DNA of 64,000 bases from positions 27,831,184 to 27,895,183 of the forward strand of contig NC_051451.1 in NCBI RefSeq assembly GCF_001649575.2, in the 5' to 3' direction. Positions 24,253-36,700 of the stretch are shown here, in pieces (within the stretch, counting starts at the first letter, position 1; every line of letters begins with the position of its first letter). The notes under the pieces are model-generated. The model was given only the letters and a program-made list of their open reading frames with translations. It did not search any database and was not told the origin of the DNA. Origin of the DNA: Kryptolebias marmoratus. Lineage: Eukaryota > Chordata > Actinopteri > Cyprinodontiformes > Rivulidae. The position numbers and the translations under genes were made by a program.

Positions 24253-24535
24253 GGGACACAGGGTAGACAGTCCTGTCTCTGGCGGTCACTGTGTGAGATG
24301 TGGGGGACACCTGGACAGGTCTCCAGTCCATCACAGAGACAAACGACGGTTCACCCACTCAGTCGCCCTGAGGGACAGTTTGGTTACCGATGAAGCTAAC
24401 GTGCAGATGTTTCATCTGTGGGAGGAAACCGGAAGAAACGGGGCGAGCATGTAAACTCCACCCAGAAAGGCCAGGAGGCGAACCTGTGCCCGTCTCACTG
24501 TGAGGCGACAGTTCCAACCACTGCCCCGCCGCACC
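24253..24535 (-). mobile_element. tRNA-headed SINE-like fish repeat
   Basis: In reverse it begins GGCGGGGCAGTGGTTGGAAC, then CTGTCGCCTCACAGTGAGAC, and a B-box-like GGTTCGCCTC. It continues through TCCGGTTTCCTCCCAC and GATGGACTGGAGACCTGTCC, the ubiquitous acanthomorph SINE phrases. Confidence 0.75.
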
Positions 24536-24539
24536 TCAA

Positions 24540-24960
24540 ATATTAAAAACAAGCTCATTGTTTTTAGCTTCCTCAACTTCGGATTCTGTAAAAGAGTTGG
24601 TTGTGAGTGGTTAATACCTCACCTGACAGAAAACAGAACTGATGAGCTAACGGCTAGTCGGATGAAACTGTCACAGTGGTTCACGCGAGCGCCGCTTTAT
24701 AAACCTTTCCTTTGCTCTCAGTTTCACATCGAACTGCAGGAATATTATGAGCCCAGGCTGCACAGGAAGTGCTACAGCTAGCTGCTGCTATTCGTGCTTG
24801 CAAAAAAAAAAAAAAACATGTAATGAGAAACTGACTTAAAGTTAATTTCTCCAAACTGGAGCCATTCAAACACCTATTCACAGCAGGTGAGATATTAATT
24901 GTTCATAACTTTTCCACAGAACCCCACTTCAGAAAATAACTGAATTATCCCTTTAAACAC
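24540..24960. repeat. family B repeat, near-complete copy
   Basis: Contains ACTGATGAGCTAACGGCTAG, AGTGCTACAGCTAGCTGCTG, CAGCAGGTGAGATATTAATT, ACAGAACCCCACTTCAG and ends AATTATCCCTTTAAACAC. The same words recur at 38325-38420, 46330-46400, 48760-49105 and 54815-54890. Confidence 0.6.
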
Positions 24961-27724
24961 ATCTCAGTTTTAGGTTAAACTTAAAATATCTGTTGTAGCA
25001 GATATTAGCTAATTTTAATAAAAAAATGTCACATTTTAGGTCCTCCTCAACAACAGAAATATCAGAAAGTTTATTTTTAAAATAAATCTTTAAAAATAAA
25101 AAGATCTGCTGAATAAATGTTTATATTAAACTGCAGAATAATAGAAATATTTTGTTACTTTTATGCTTAAAGTGAATGTTCTGAATGCTGTACGACACTG
25201 GAATTGAAATATATATCTTTACAAATTAAAGACAATAAAATATGGCACTTTTTAAAGAATAGTTTCGTTATTTTAGTAAATATTTTAATCCTAATGAATC
25301 ACTTTTACAGCTCCATTCTTTTCTCTGTTAAAAGATGTTGTTTTTTTCCCCCTCCCAAAGAAGTGATTAAAAACAAAGAACAGTTTTAGGGGTGAAAGGG
25401 AGAGACTCGCAGCTTCAGCTCCTTTTTTTGTCTTTTAAATGTCCAACGTGGACAAAAAGAGACGCGCCGTCCCTGATTGGTTTATGCTGCCTTCAAAAGC
25501 CGTACAAAGCGTGGCTCGTGAAAAGAAACTCCAAAGCACATTAAAAGTGAATTACTTCTTGTGTAAAGTGTGTTCGGGGTCATGCTGGTCACGACTGCGC
25601 GCACCTCTCCAAGACGCGCACGTCTCCAAAGGCGCACTCCAAGGCGCTCACATTGTTGCGAGGTCTCACAAGAGGTGTACATATGGGATCCGGGTTGCAA
25701 TTAAATGTTTTTAAGATGTTTTTAGTCTCCTGAAGAAGTTTCCTTTTCTTTTTTTTCTCCTCTCCTCCTAACAGCTCTTTGCCAGGCAGAGAAAGGAGGG
25801 AGGGGCGGGGGGCGCATTGAAAGGCTTCGCTGCTGGTTTGGGATGACAACAATCTGGTCAGCGAGTTGTTGGACTTTGATTGTCCCCCCTCAAAACGTCC
25901 TTCAAACAAAAAGCTCACGGCGGAAATAAAGCCCCACCTGGTTCTTCTGTTTGCTAAAATAATAATAAATAGATTTCGTTTAATAAATAAGCAGAGGAGA
26001 CTGTAAAACCGAGCAGGGAAGGAAGTTTTAATCAGGAGCGACTCATCACCTGCTCCGGAGCTTGTTCAGCTTTATTGTTAAATATTGTTAAATCACTTTC
26101 GCGTCGAGTCTGCTTCCATATCTGTGATTTGGCCACTTGTGTTTGCCCACACTTTGCATAACAAGCGGGACACAACGGCGCACAGATAAAATAAAAAGTA
26201 AAAAAAAACATCGAGTGGAGACTGACAGCCTCTAACGCACACCTGTCCGAGATATCCCACGTGGATTTGGTATCAATGATTATTTGTAAAGCGGTGATAT
26301 TCCATTTACTTTAGACCTTTTCCTGCCTTTTTTATAACTGCGAGCCACCGTCTCCTATCTCACAAGTGTATTTGTCCAGTTTATTGAAAGCATATGGTTA
26401 TCAGAAGCTTCCTAAAACACATATTTGGACAGAAAGTTAAGGGGAGCATTTAGTGGTCTTTTGTTAGCAATTTGTCGGAGAATCATGTTTGAGCTCTGAT
26501 ATACTGCCCCCTCCTCTCTAATCAGAGTGTCTGCATGTTGGTATCCATTTCACTAATCTTTAACCTGCTTAAAAAGGGCAAAAAGGGCAATGCGTCACGG
26601 AGTTTTGGACTTTTTGGACATGTCATAGTGCACGGGTATAAACCCACGAGACAGATGAAACTGAGCTGCTATTGTTGTGACACACAAAAAGACCTTTTGT
26701 ACTTTCAGTCCACACAGAAGACTTTTCTTTATCGAGTCCTGTTTGTCTGCTGTCCTCGCGCGTAAATGTCTTTGTCCAGTTTGCGGAAATTTGCGCTTCA
26801 GCGCAAAAAGTTTCTCCAAATATAAGCATGTGGTTATCAATGCTGCTTATTTTTCAGACAGAGTACATTTTTTAGCTAAAAAAATGATGATTGAAGCAGT
26901 TTTTTAAAGTAAGAGTGAACTTGCAACAGCTGATTTTTAAAAATAAGCATCTTTGCGCAGAGTCTGAAAAATGCACCTGAACGCTCGAAAATAAAGGATT
27001 TATTCACAAATAACTAAACAGGACGTTTTACTTGAAGTTTCCGCGTTATGGGGTTTTCATAGTTCCCTTTTTAAAGTTACCATGGCTGTTATAATGAGGG
27101 CGTTAAAGCAGCGCGCGTGCCAATATTTTGAGTGCGTAAAATGCGTCATACCGGCTCTCCGCGAGGATGGAGAGATCTGGTAAGATTTGCAACAAGCTCC
27201 AACTAAGTGTCCAAATATCTTTCTATGTGTGCTGAATATCTTCTGATCTGAGTGTTGAATGATCTGATTTAGAAATATTTATTAAAATAAATCCATGAAT
27301 TCAAATATTTGAAAGGGATCAGTGTTCGACAGGATCCAGCTCTGGATTCAGGATCATCTTTGGATGAAACGTTTATTTTTACATTCTGACAGGGTTTTTT
27401 TTATTAATATTTATCTTTTGAATCAACTCCAACATCTCGTTTCTCCTCAGAAACAAACCTGCAGCCTTTCATTTGGTATAAAACCAACAAAGTTTTGGAC
27501 AAAATATCGAACCTAATCTGCAAAAATCAAGTCGTGGGTTTGAGAAAATACAAACCAAACGAACTTCAGCAACAATATTTCAAGTTTTTAAAGTTTCTGA
27601 TCAGCAGAAGAAATGTTTGATGTTTCATCTCATTTAACCATTAAAACACAATTAATGTCACACAAGTGACTCTTCACACATGAAGAAATGAATAAAACGC
27701 TCGAAGCCTGAAGGTTGGAGGGGG

Positions 27725-27728
<4 letters not shown>
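24961..27728. other. intergenic region between sgpl1 and neurog3
   Basis: AT-rich and mostly unique. No exon-like open frames with splice borders were seen. It may contain neurog3 regulatory DNA, for example around 26090-27180 where repeats are scarce, but no specific site is supported. Confidence 0.4.

Positions 27729-27758
<30 letters not shown>
27729..27758 (+). repeat. (TG)15 microsatellite upstream of neurog3 TATA box
   Basis: Uninterrupted TG dinucleotide run about 90 bases before the TATA element. Confidence 0.9.
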
Positions 27759-27759
<1 letters not shown>

Positions 27760-27847
27760 AGGTGGGGGGACTCTCTGGAAGCTGATTGGACTCCTCACAG
27801 ACGCTATTGATTCAGGCGTCCTCGCGCAGAAGATAAGATAAAGAGGA

Positions 27848-27854
27848 TATAAAA
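27848..27854 (+). promoter_or_regulatory. neurog3 TATA box
   Basis: TATAAAA lies about 85 bases before a strong donor (GTAAGT at 27933) that would end a short non-coding first exon. The C-rich stretch after it (around 27870-27900) is a plausible initiation region. Confidence 0.6.
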
Positions 27855-27877
27855 TGACGGAGATGCATCCATCCCTC

Positions 27878-27932
27878 AGAGTCAGACACGCTCTTCCTCC
27901 GGCCTCCTCATCCTCACTCCACGAGCTCACAT
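27878..27932 (+). other. neurog3: putative non-coding exon 1 of neurog3
   Basis: It begins about 25-30 bases after the TATA box and ends at CACAT before GTAAGT. The coding exon 1.7 kb downstream is preceded by a long T tract and CCAG with the ATG one base inside, so a 5' UTR intron (27933-29618) is inferred. Human NEUROG3 has the same layout. The exact start is a guess. Confidence 0.55.
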
Positions 27933-29618
27933 GTAAGTTCAAACCTGTTCTTCTGATGTCCAGATTTATGTTTTTGTAAATATTTTATAAATCAAATCTC
28001 TGTAGTTTTTGAAAAAGAGAAAAAAATATTATTTCAAAATAAAAGCCTTAGTAGTTGTTTTTTAAAATTAGGATAATTTTGTAGCTGATTTAATGGATTC
28101 TGATAAATGTAATAAAAACTGAGTAAAGAGGAAAACAAGAAACAAAAGCTGCTGTTCTGTCTTTTTAAATTATATTTTGAATAAGCTTCTAAATTCTTTA
28201 TAATCTGTCTGAAAAAGTAATTTAAAAAACCATCTTTCCTTCTAAATAAAGTTTTTATGGAGCCACAAATTCTACTTGGTTCTTACAAAACACACCTTTT
28301 TTAAAAATATTTTTTTAAAAAACAGTTTGTTTTGAAACTATTTTTTTATTTTTAAGACAAAAGATAAACTATATTTCTACAGAAGAATCAACAGTTTCCT
28401 GTTTAAAATGATGCAGATCTGACATATTTATATAAAAAGCACCAATTAACTTAAACTTTACCTTTATGCATTTAATTTGCTAAATTTTTCAGTTTTAAGT
28501 CTTATTTTTTTACGTTTCTCTAAGAAATTAGCCGTTCGTTTCTATGTCGCCATATTTCAGTGCCTTAAAATCTTTAATAGATATTAAGTTTTTTCCTCTC
28601 TTAAGCCACTTCTGCTTTTGCCCAAACTTGAAAAGGTTTGTTTCCTTCAAAGAGACGCAGGAACAAATAAATTCAGTGACATTTTTTATTTATACCTGTT
28701 TGTTTCTGAATCAATAAGAATCGTGTAAATAATGTTAATTTCCTACCAGTGGTGTCTTTGAGGAAGCTTTAAGTTGAAGTTCTCTGTCTGAAGAGAGATC
28801 ATTGTCTGAGCACAGGTGAGCCAGATTACCTGATGGGTGCGCTTGATTCATTGCAAGGTGCATGTCAGCTGGGTGTAGATAGTGAAAACATTCAAGTTTA
28901 GGATTTGCTGATTTAACTTAACAATAGATGTGTGAAATTCTAACTTCTGGATTTAAATATGATGAAGAATCAGAGGTTTTTGGTGGATTTGGAGAACTTT
29001 GCTCTACGTCAAAAAGCTGCGTAATGAAAAAGAAGCGCAGGTTAACGAACTGAGGCCTCATTTTAATAAAACATGGAGTCAAATTCAGAGGATTCTGCTG
29101 AGATGATCAAACAGGAAATCTCACCTGTGTTACAAAAGGTTCGGACCGATAAAACAGCTAATTTCTGAATAAAAAGACTCGGGTTCAAGTTGTTTTAGTC
29201 GGTTACATCAGGAGAACGGCCTCGGCTTGGCTGGTCATCTGTCTGAAGGATTTCAGTTTGTACATTTTAACAGACAGAGCTTATTTTTAATTAACCACAT
29301 CAGTGGTTACTTGTTTTTATGTTTTATTATGTGTTGCTTTCAGTATTTTATTACTATTATCTATATTTGATTTATTTTTATTGTTAAACACTTTGAAATA
29401 CGTCCTCTGGAACGTGATCTGTAAAGAAAGTTGGGATGAGGGACATGGAGCCACTTCAGATGGTCAGAGGAGCCTCATCTGGCCCCAGAGCCACAGCTTG
29501 CAGACCCCTGCTTTAATTAAGATGACAGATTAGACCTAAAAACAGAAGTTTAACAGAAACAGTGAATGTTGAGGCGCCTGGTTTGACCCTGACTCTGATT
29601 CAGGTTGTTTTTTTCCAG
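27933..29618 (+). other. neurog3 5' UTR intron
   Basis: AT-rich, bounded by GTAAGT and a T tract with CCAG. The segment 29300-29520 resembles the 3' tail of a LINE (TTAAACACTTTGAAATACG). Confidence 0.5.
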
Positions 29619-29619
29619 G

Positions 29620-30131
29620 ATGTCTCCTAAAAGCAGCTGCAGCCATGACGACCCGCACACGGCCGCAGACACGGCCTGCAGCTTTTATTCAACTCCTCCA
29701 AACCCCGAAGGCTCCTCCGGTGAAAACCTGCCCCCCAAACAGAAGGTCCGTGGCGGGGAGCAGGGCGGGCGGCGCCGGCGCAGGATGAAGGCCAACGACA
29801 GGGAGCGCCACCGGATGCACAACCTGAACTCGGCGCTGAACGCCCTGAGGGACATCCTGCCGGCGCTGCCCGAGGACGCCAAGCTGACCAAGATCGAGAC
29901 GCTGCGCTTCGCCCACAACTACATCTGGGCCCTGACGGAGACGCTGCGGCTGCAGGGGGGGGGGGCCCGAGCAGCCCGTCCAGCGTGTCCTCCGGGGACT
30001 GGGACTCGTCCCCGTCCTTGTCAGACTCTTATATTTACGCCGACGAAATCAGCCGTAAGACTCCAAAAGACGTTTTTTACTTCAGGTCAGTTTGTGGAGA
30101 AACTGAGCTGAGAAACAGCTGGAAATACTGA
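29620..30131 (+). CDS. neurog3: neurogenin-3-like bHLH factor, frame broken at a G run
   Basis: Proneural basic helix-loop-helix activator that binds E-boxes as a heterodimer with E-proteins and specifies endocrine and some neural cells. The start is the ATG at 29620, directly after the acceptor ttttttccag. Residues about 57-110 form the b[23 protein letters not shown], the loop [20 protein letters not shown], then [19 protein letters not shown] and the location near pcbd1/sgpl1 favour neurog3 over neurog1. After LRLQ comes an 11-G run (29955-29965). As written, the frame then gives an arginine/proline-rich tail to TGA at 30109. The adjacent frame gives [20 protein letters not shown], the Ser-rich neurogenin type of C-terminus, ending TGA at 30129. 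A miscounted G run or a real frameshift is inferred. Splice donors in the tail (gtaaga near 30054) mean the extreme C-terminus is uncertain. Confidence 0.85.
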
Positions 30132-30163
30132 CTTTACCCAGAAAACAATGTTTTTACTCGTCT

Positions 30164-30412
30164 GTTAGCAAAATATCTAAAGAACCAGTGAAGGAAACTT
30201 TCAGGGATGTTCCTCCACAAATGATTAACTTTTAGAGTCACCCAAACTAAAATGACTGCCACAGCTAATTGATTTTAACAAAGAAAAAAAATGCGAGATC
30301 AGTACTCCGAGCACGAACTGATCTCACTGACGTCGTTTAAGGTTTGACCAAAATGTTTTTCCTTTAACGTGAAACTGACGCGACAGGCAGCGGGTGATAG
30401 GCATTCCTCTGA
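30164..30412 (-). repeat. dispersed repeat family A, copy 5, between neurog3 and pdlim1
   Basis: TGTTAGCAAAATATCTAAAG, GATTAACTTTTAGAGTCACC, GACTGCCACAGCTAATTGAT, then CAGCGGGTGATAGGCATTCC. Confidence 0.7.
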
Positions 30413-30613
30413 GGATTAGTCCTAACCTGGACAGGAAGTTACCGCTGGCATCTCCAGAACGAACTGATCCGATTCTCAGCTGTCCTGCAAATATTTAAAG
30501 ATTAAAAAAAACAACCAATCAGTGGTTAAACCAGAACATTTATTTATTTGGCACTTCTTCCTTTAAGGCTTCTGTTGTATAAAAATGTTTATTTAATAAT
30601 AAAAAAGGGAAGT

Positions 30614-30619
30614 TTTATT
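30614..30619 (-). promoter_or_regulatory. pdlim1 polyadenylation signal
   Basis: The minus strand reads AATAAA about 150 bases after the pdlim1 stop. Two further AATAAA-like sites lie just beyond. The interval to the convergent neurog3 3' end is under 500 bases. Confidence 0.55.
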
Positions 30620-30769
30620 GAAGGCACTGGTTTGGATGATTAAGTGAAGGAAAAGCCAAACAGTGAAGAATCAGAAATGATCCAATCAGGTGCAAATCAA
30701 CACTTTGAACTTGTTTCTGAGCGGCGCGGCGTGACGGAGAACCCTCGGAGACGCCCGGCGGGCCGAGGT

Positions 30770-33700
30770 CTACTTGGGGAAGACGGTGACCACGTCGTAG
30801 CCCTCGGGCGGAGTCGCCCGCTCCCGGGCGTGCTGCTCGCAGTAAATCAGGTCCTCCACAAAGAAATGTCCCTTCTGCTTCAGGTTGACGTCGCAGTCTG
30901 TGCACGTGTAGCACTCGGGGTGACGGAACTTGTCCCGCAGCTTCACCAGCATCCCCCTGAGGAGGAGACAGAACCCGTCTGAGACGATTTATAAAGACTC
31001 CAGGCCGGTTCTGGCCGGTTCTGACCGGTCCCGTCTCTACAAACAGCCTTTAAAGGGACATTCTGGTCATTTTAAAGTGCGGCTGAATTTGAATTTTTAA
31101 TGTTTGGATAAAAACTGATTATAAAAACAAAATAAATATTTTTCTGCTCAAATCTCATTTTCTACTTTCTATCTGAGGAATAAACAAAACTTCCTGAGAC
31201 TCGAGTCGTTTTTTTTCACCTTCAGCCACAAGATGGAGACAAACTACCGCCGGACCAGAACCCGGGCCTCATCAGAACCATCAGAACTTGGCTCTGTTTG
31301 GTCTTTCAGGGTGAATTACTCAGACGTGTATAAAGTGTATCATTTTAATTTAAAGACAAGTTTCTAAAGTAGAAAGGTGAAAATCAGGACTGATCTGAAG
31401 CCTCAACTCACTTGTTGTTTTTATACAGAAATTAAACTTTAATAATATCAGGTTGACTCACGCCTCAGTTTTATCCTTTTTGTACGTTTATAAAAACATG
31501 GAGCTCCAAACAGCAGGTTGTGAACAACCTGAAGGCATCTTTGTTAAATTAAAGTTGGGTTAATTTTTGTTGTTCAATCAGAGACTCTTAAACCCAAACA
31601 GCTGCCAGAACTCAAGATTCTTCTGAGCTTTTTACCCATTTAGTGATTTTTCTGCTTCTAACAGTTTCCTCCATCATTAAATGGTTATTTGGGGTTAATG
31701 TGAGTCAAACTCAGGGTTAAAAACTGAAAATATTCCTTGTTTTTGTTCCTCCTCCTCAAAGTGTTTGAATGTAAACAAACGACTTGTAATTGTTGGCAAC
31801 AAAACCTGGCTCTTGTATTCTGTAAACTTTTAACCCTGAATGAAACATTTTTAGTTGTTTTTTATCTGATGATGCAAAAACAAACGATTCAAGCTAAAAA
31901 CATTGAAAAATCTCTTATTCTGACAGCTTTGAAGCTTTAATTAAACCAAATCTTGACACTTTAATAACTTGTTTAACGTCACCAGAGCCGAGCAGGAAAC
32001 TAAAACCTGAATATTAATCTGATTTCATCGTTTCCGTCCTTCCTCCTCCTGAGGAAGGGGAGCTCATCTCTCGGCTGAGAGTTAAATCATCTGAAGAAGA
32101 ACAAACTTACACGATCCCAGACCCACATTTGTCGCAGGTGGGTAACTTCTCCGTGTTTCCAACCGATGATCCGATCTTAGTGGTGGGAGCTTTCACGCTC
32201 CTGAAGCCCGACGGTTTCTCAGAGTCGCCTGCAGACAGAAAAACGTTTCAGACTCGTCCGGAACCATCGGACTGAGCGACGAAGCAAGACCCGGCGCCGT
32301 CACCTGTCCCCAGGATGTCCTGCAGCACCTTGAAGGAGACGGACTGCCGCGGCGGCTCGTCGGACTCCTGGTTCTCCTGCAGCATCTTGTAGACCTCCGA
32401 GTCGGCTGCGATCGGGGGCCGCTTCGCCGCCGCCGCCGGTTCTGACGGAGCTCTGCAGAGACGGGCCTGAACATCAGAACCACTCAGAGGCAAACAGGAC
32501 GCCATGTTTGGACTTCCAGACGTTTAAAACACGAAAACTAAAAGTGTCACTGAAGCGTCTGCAGGTGGGAGAGTTTATCAGGAAACGTCAGATCTGAAGA
32601 ATTCATTTATTCTCCTCAGGTTATTTACATGTAAACATCCATAAAAACGCTTTAAGGTTCTTCTTATTTCTCCCACATCAGCTGCCGGTTCTGACCCGAT
32701 TGTTCTGTCTGATAAAACCCGGGCCGAAGCAGAACCCACCTGTCGTCGGAGTCGCCGGCCGCCGCTCCGGTTTTCACCTCGTCCACGGCTGAGTTGAAGT
32801 TCTGGATGTTCTCCGAGGAGTAAAGTCCGGACGGGTTGTTGTACTGGTTCGTGATGACTTTGGGCCCGAAACCAGCGAAAGGCAGAGCGCTCCTGTTGTG
32901 GGAGGAGCCTATGCTCTTCACTTCCTGGGGGGAAAAAGAAAATGATGCAGAGGCGATGAAGACGTGTCACAGAAACATGAGACACTTCGGGTCCAAACTC
33001 TGATGAAGAAGTGAAGCAGGAGCTGAAGCTAAAAGTGACGGTTTTACGCCGATCAGAGCCAATCAGCTCACAGCTGAGAGGAGACCGGTCCTGAGGACGG
33101 ACAGGCTGGACCCGGGTTCCGTCTCAGGACGGGAGGGGGGACATGCAGACCAGGGACGACACGAAGCGTCAGAAATGAGTTTCATTTATCTGTGTGAGCA
33201 CAGCTGTTTGTCCCTGTGGAGCTACCGTAGTTTCCTGTAGCAGAACATCTGTCTGTGAGCCTGAAGACATCAGGACATCTGTCTGTGACCCTGAGGACGT
33301 CAGAACATCTGTCTGTGACCCTGAGGACATCAGGACATCTGTCTGTGACCCTGAGGACATCAGGACATCTGTCTGTGANNNNNNNNNNNNNNNNNNNNNN
33401 NNNNNNNNNNNNNNNNNNNNNNNNNNNNNNNNNNNNNNNNNNNNNNNNNNNNNNNNNNNNNNNNNNNNNNNNNNNNNNNNNNNNNNNNNNNNNNNNNNNN
33501 NNNNNNNNNNNNNNNNNNNNNNNNNNNNNNNNNNNNNNNNNNNNNNNNNNNNNNNNNNNNNNNNNNNNNNNNNNNNNNNNNNNNNNNNNNNNNNNNNNNN
33601 NNNNNNNNNNNNNNNNNNNNNNNNNNNNNNNNNNNNNNNNNNNNNNNNNNNNNNNNNNNNNNNNNNNNNNNNNNNNNNNNNNNNNNNNNNNNNNNNNNNN

Positions 33701-36700
33701 NNNNNNNNNNNNNNNNNNNNNNNNNNNNNNNNNNNNNNNNNNNNNNNNNNNNNNNNNNNNNNNNNNNNNNNNNNNNNNNNNNNNNNNNNNNNNNNNNNNN
33801 NNNNNNNNNNNNNNNNNNNNNNNNNNNNNNNNNNNNNNNNNNNNNNNNNNNNNNNNNNNNNNNNNNNNNNNNNNNNNNNNNNNNNNNNNNNNNNNNNNNN
33901 NNNNNNNNNNNNNNNNNNNNNNNNNNNNNNNNNNNNNNNNNNNNNNNNNNNNNNNNNNNNNNNNNNNNNNNNNNNNNNNNNNNNNNNNNNNNNNNNNNNN
34001 NNNNNNNNNNNNNNNNNNNNNNNNNNNNNNNNNNNNNNNNNNNNNNNNNNNNNNNNNNNNNNNNNNNNNNNNNNNNNNNNNNNNNNNNNNNNNNNNNNNN
34101 NNNNNNNNNNNNNNNNNNNNNNNNNNNNNNNNNNNNNNNNNNNNNNNNNNNNNNNNNNNNNNNNNNNNNNNNNNNNNNNNNNNNNNNNNNNNNNNNNNNN
34201 NNNNNNNNNNNNNNNNNNNNNNNNNNNNNNNNNNNNNNNNNNNNNNNNNNNNNNNNNNNNNNNNNNNNNNNNNNNNNNNNNNNNNNNNNNNNNNNGTCTG
34301 TGACCCTGAGGACATCAGGACATCTGTCTGTGACCCTGAAGACATCAGGACATCTGTCTGTGACCCTGAAGACATCAGAACATCTGTCTGTGACCCTGAA
34401 GACATCAGAACATCTGTCTTAAAACCTAATTCATAAATTAAAGACCCAGAGCTCCTGAGAGGAATGCTTGTCACCCGCTGCCCCTCATGTTTAGCTTCAG
34501 ACTGATGTTGACTTGGAGCCATTTTGATTAAATCTTTAAAACATCGTCAGCGACTCTCAGCTGCTACATCAGGGTTTAGCTTTAGAGTTAAAGCCATTTC
34601 TTGTGGCAGCCATCTTGGATTGGATTTCTTCCAAAAGTTAATCAGATGCAGACGTCCAGGGGTTAGTATTTTACTAACACACACACACACACATGCCATC
34701 ATGGTGGACAAACAAACGCAGCTCATGCCTCATGGTGGAAATCACACAAACGCCTCCAAAAATAACACGTTTCCAGCATCTGATGTGCAGAAGCCCCGCC
34801 GACAGGAAGTGACCTGGACCGGACCGGACCGGACGTGAACAGAACCGTCTGGACGGTTTCTGACAGATGCTTGAAAGGTGTTTTTTTGTTAGAAACTGTG
34901 AGGAAACGCCGGCGGGTCGTCGTCTCACTCCGGCCTGAACAGGAAGTGGGGCTGGTGATAAAACTACCGTCTCCTAGGAAACGCCCTGTTGGGAAGCAAA
35001 CAATGACTTCACCGCTGGCAGCGACACCTTCACCACAAGCCTTCACAGGCTCGGCCAGAAAACAGCTGCAGGAACTCCACGACTACCTGGAGACGGAGGC
35101 GGAGACTCACCCGCGGCTCGGACGCCAGATTCATCTTGTATGGATGACTCTTTCCTTCCTCGGAGGAAAGCGGCGACCACAGCTTGGATTCTGACCTGAG
35201 GAGCAAACAGTCTGTTAGCGAAATATCTGCTGATTATCGGCTGATTAGATTTTAACGAAACTTTCAGGAAGTTGTCATTTAAAGTCCACCAACAGCTGAT
35301 TAACTTTTGGAGTCAATCCAAATCAAGATGGCTGCCACAGCCAACTGTGAAACCAACAGCACTGACTCAGACACTGAGCTAAACGTGTCGTATTTCGCCT
35401 GTTTCTGTCAGCACAGGTATGTTTAACAGCAGCACAGTTTACAGTGAGACAGGTAGCTCCGCCCCCTCTGCTGAGTAAACAGACGTGACATCATCGGACA
35501 CCTGGCTCACACCTACCTGTCCACGGACAGAACCATCTCCTCCACGCAGCTCTTGATCTTGTTCTGCGCCTCCAGGTGGGTCATGCTGTCCGTGGCGTCT
35601 CCGTTTATGGACAGGATGATGTCCCCCGTGCACAGGTTGGCCTGCGCCGCCTTGCTGCCGGGGTTCACCTGCGACACAGAACACAGGTGCTCAGCGCCAA
35701 CTCTGAAGGTCATCCTGAACGCCGTTAAAGTGCAGGTCTGCACTGAATGTAAACAAAACACCAGGTGGCCGTCTGAACCTCGACTGACATCAAACAGATT
35801 AAAACTAAAACAAACTAAATTAAAACTCTGAGTTTATTGTTTTTTTTGTGGGGATATTTTAAAACTTATTTTCCTAAAGAGCCATGAAATAAGAGCCAGT
35901 AAATATGTAAAATATCACTTATCAGTGAAATTTGAATAAAAACGTCCCGTTTGTTCAACACAAACATCGTTTTAATGTTTACGGTAAAACAGCAGCGAAG
36001 CCCGGAGCAGTTTTCAGCTGAAATCAAGATCGAGATAACAGAAGGAGCTCCAGAAATTCCTCGCCACATTTCCGAGGGCGGAGCAGGAGAACGTTTACAG
36101 CAGAACCACCGGCTGACGTTCCACAGCCACAGGAAGATAAAAAAACTGAGCTTTTCTGGACTAAATCTGATCAAAAATAAAGATATAAATACAGGATTCG
36201 GGTATTTTTCCCTCAACAAAACTAAACGACAAAGAAAGCAAATAATCGAGATAAACGGAGCTGAAGTTCAGCTACAAACCGGGTTTTACCTTCAAGGTTC
36301 AGAACCTGAGAACAGAACATTTGGACCGGGCCAGGACAAAGGGGGCGGGGCTTTGTCTCTTTAAGAATGATGTCATCGAGGACAAAACAGCTGAACATTT
36401 AGCAGACAAAAAAAACTGGGTGATGTTAAAAAAAGGTTTAAAGTTTCAGGGTTTTTGCTCCTTTTAGCTGTAAGGATTCAGTTTCAGCTGCTTGAACTCT
36501 GTCCTTTTAAATAAACACTTTTAAACAACTTAACAGCCAAAAAGCAGCTTAAACAAATAACTTCTTTGCAGCTTAAATCAGCCAAAGTATTTTCTGTTCA
36601 GCATCTCTTCAGCTCTTATCAGATCAAACCTGTTTTATATAACATTTATTAACAGATTCACAGTAAAGAACAGAACATTTGTTGTCAGCTGGACAGAGAA

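Noticed and set aside
24253..24535. Possible functional tRNA gene from the B-box-like site
   Set aside because: It is embedded in the long common fish SINE with no cloverleaf.
33182..34522. Long open frames on both strands across 33182-34522
   Set aside because: Produced by a 30-base repeat and a run of N; no unique coding sequence.
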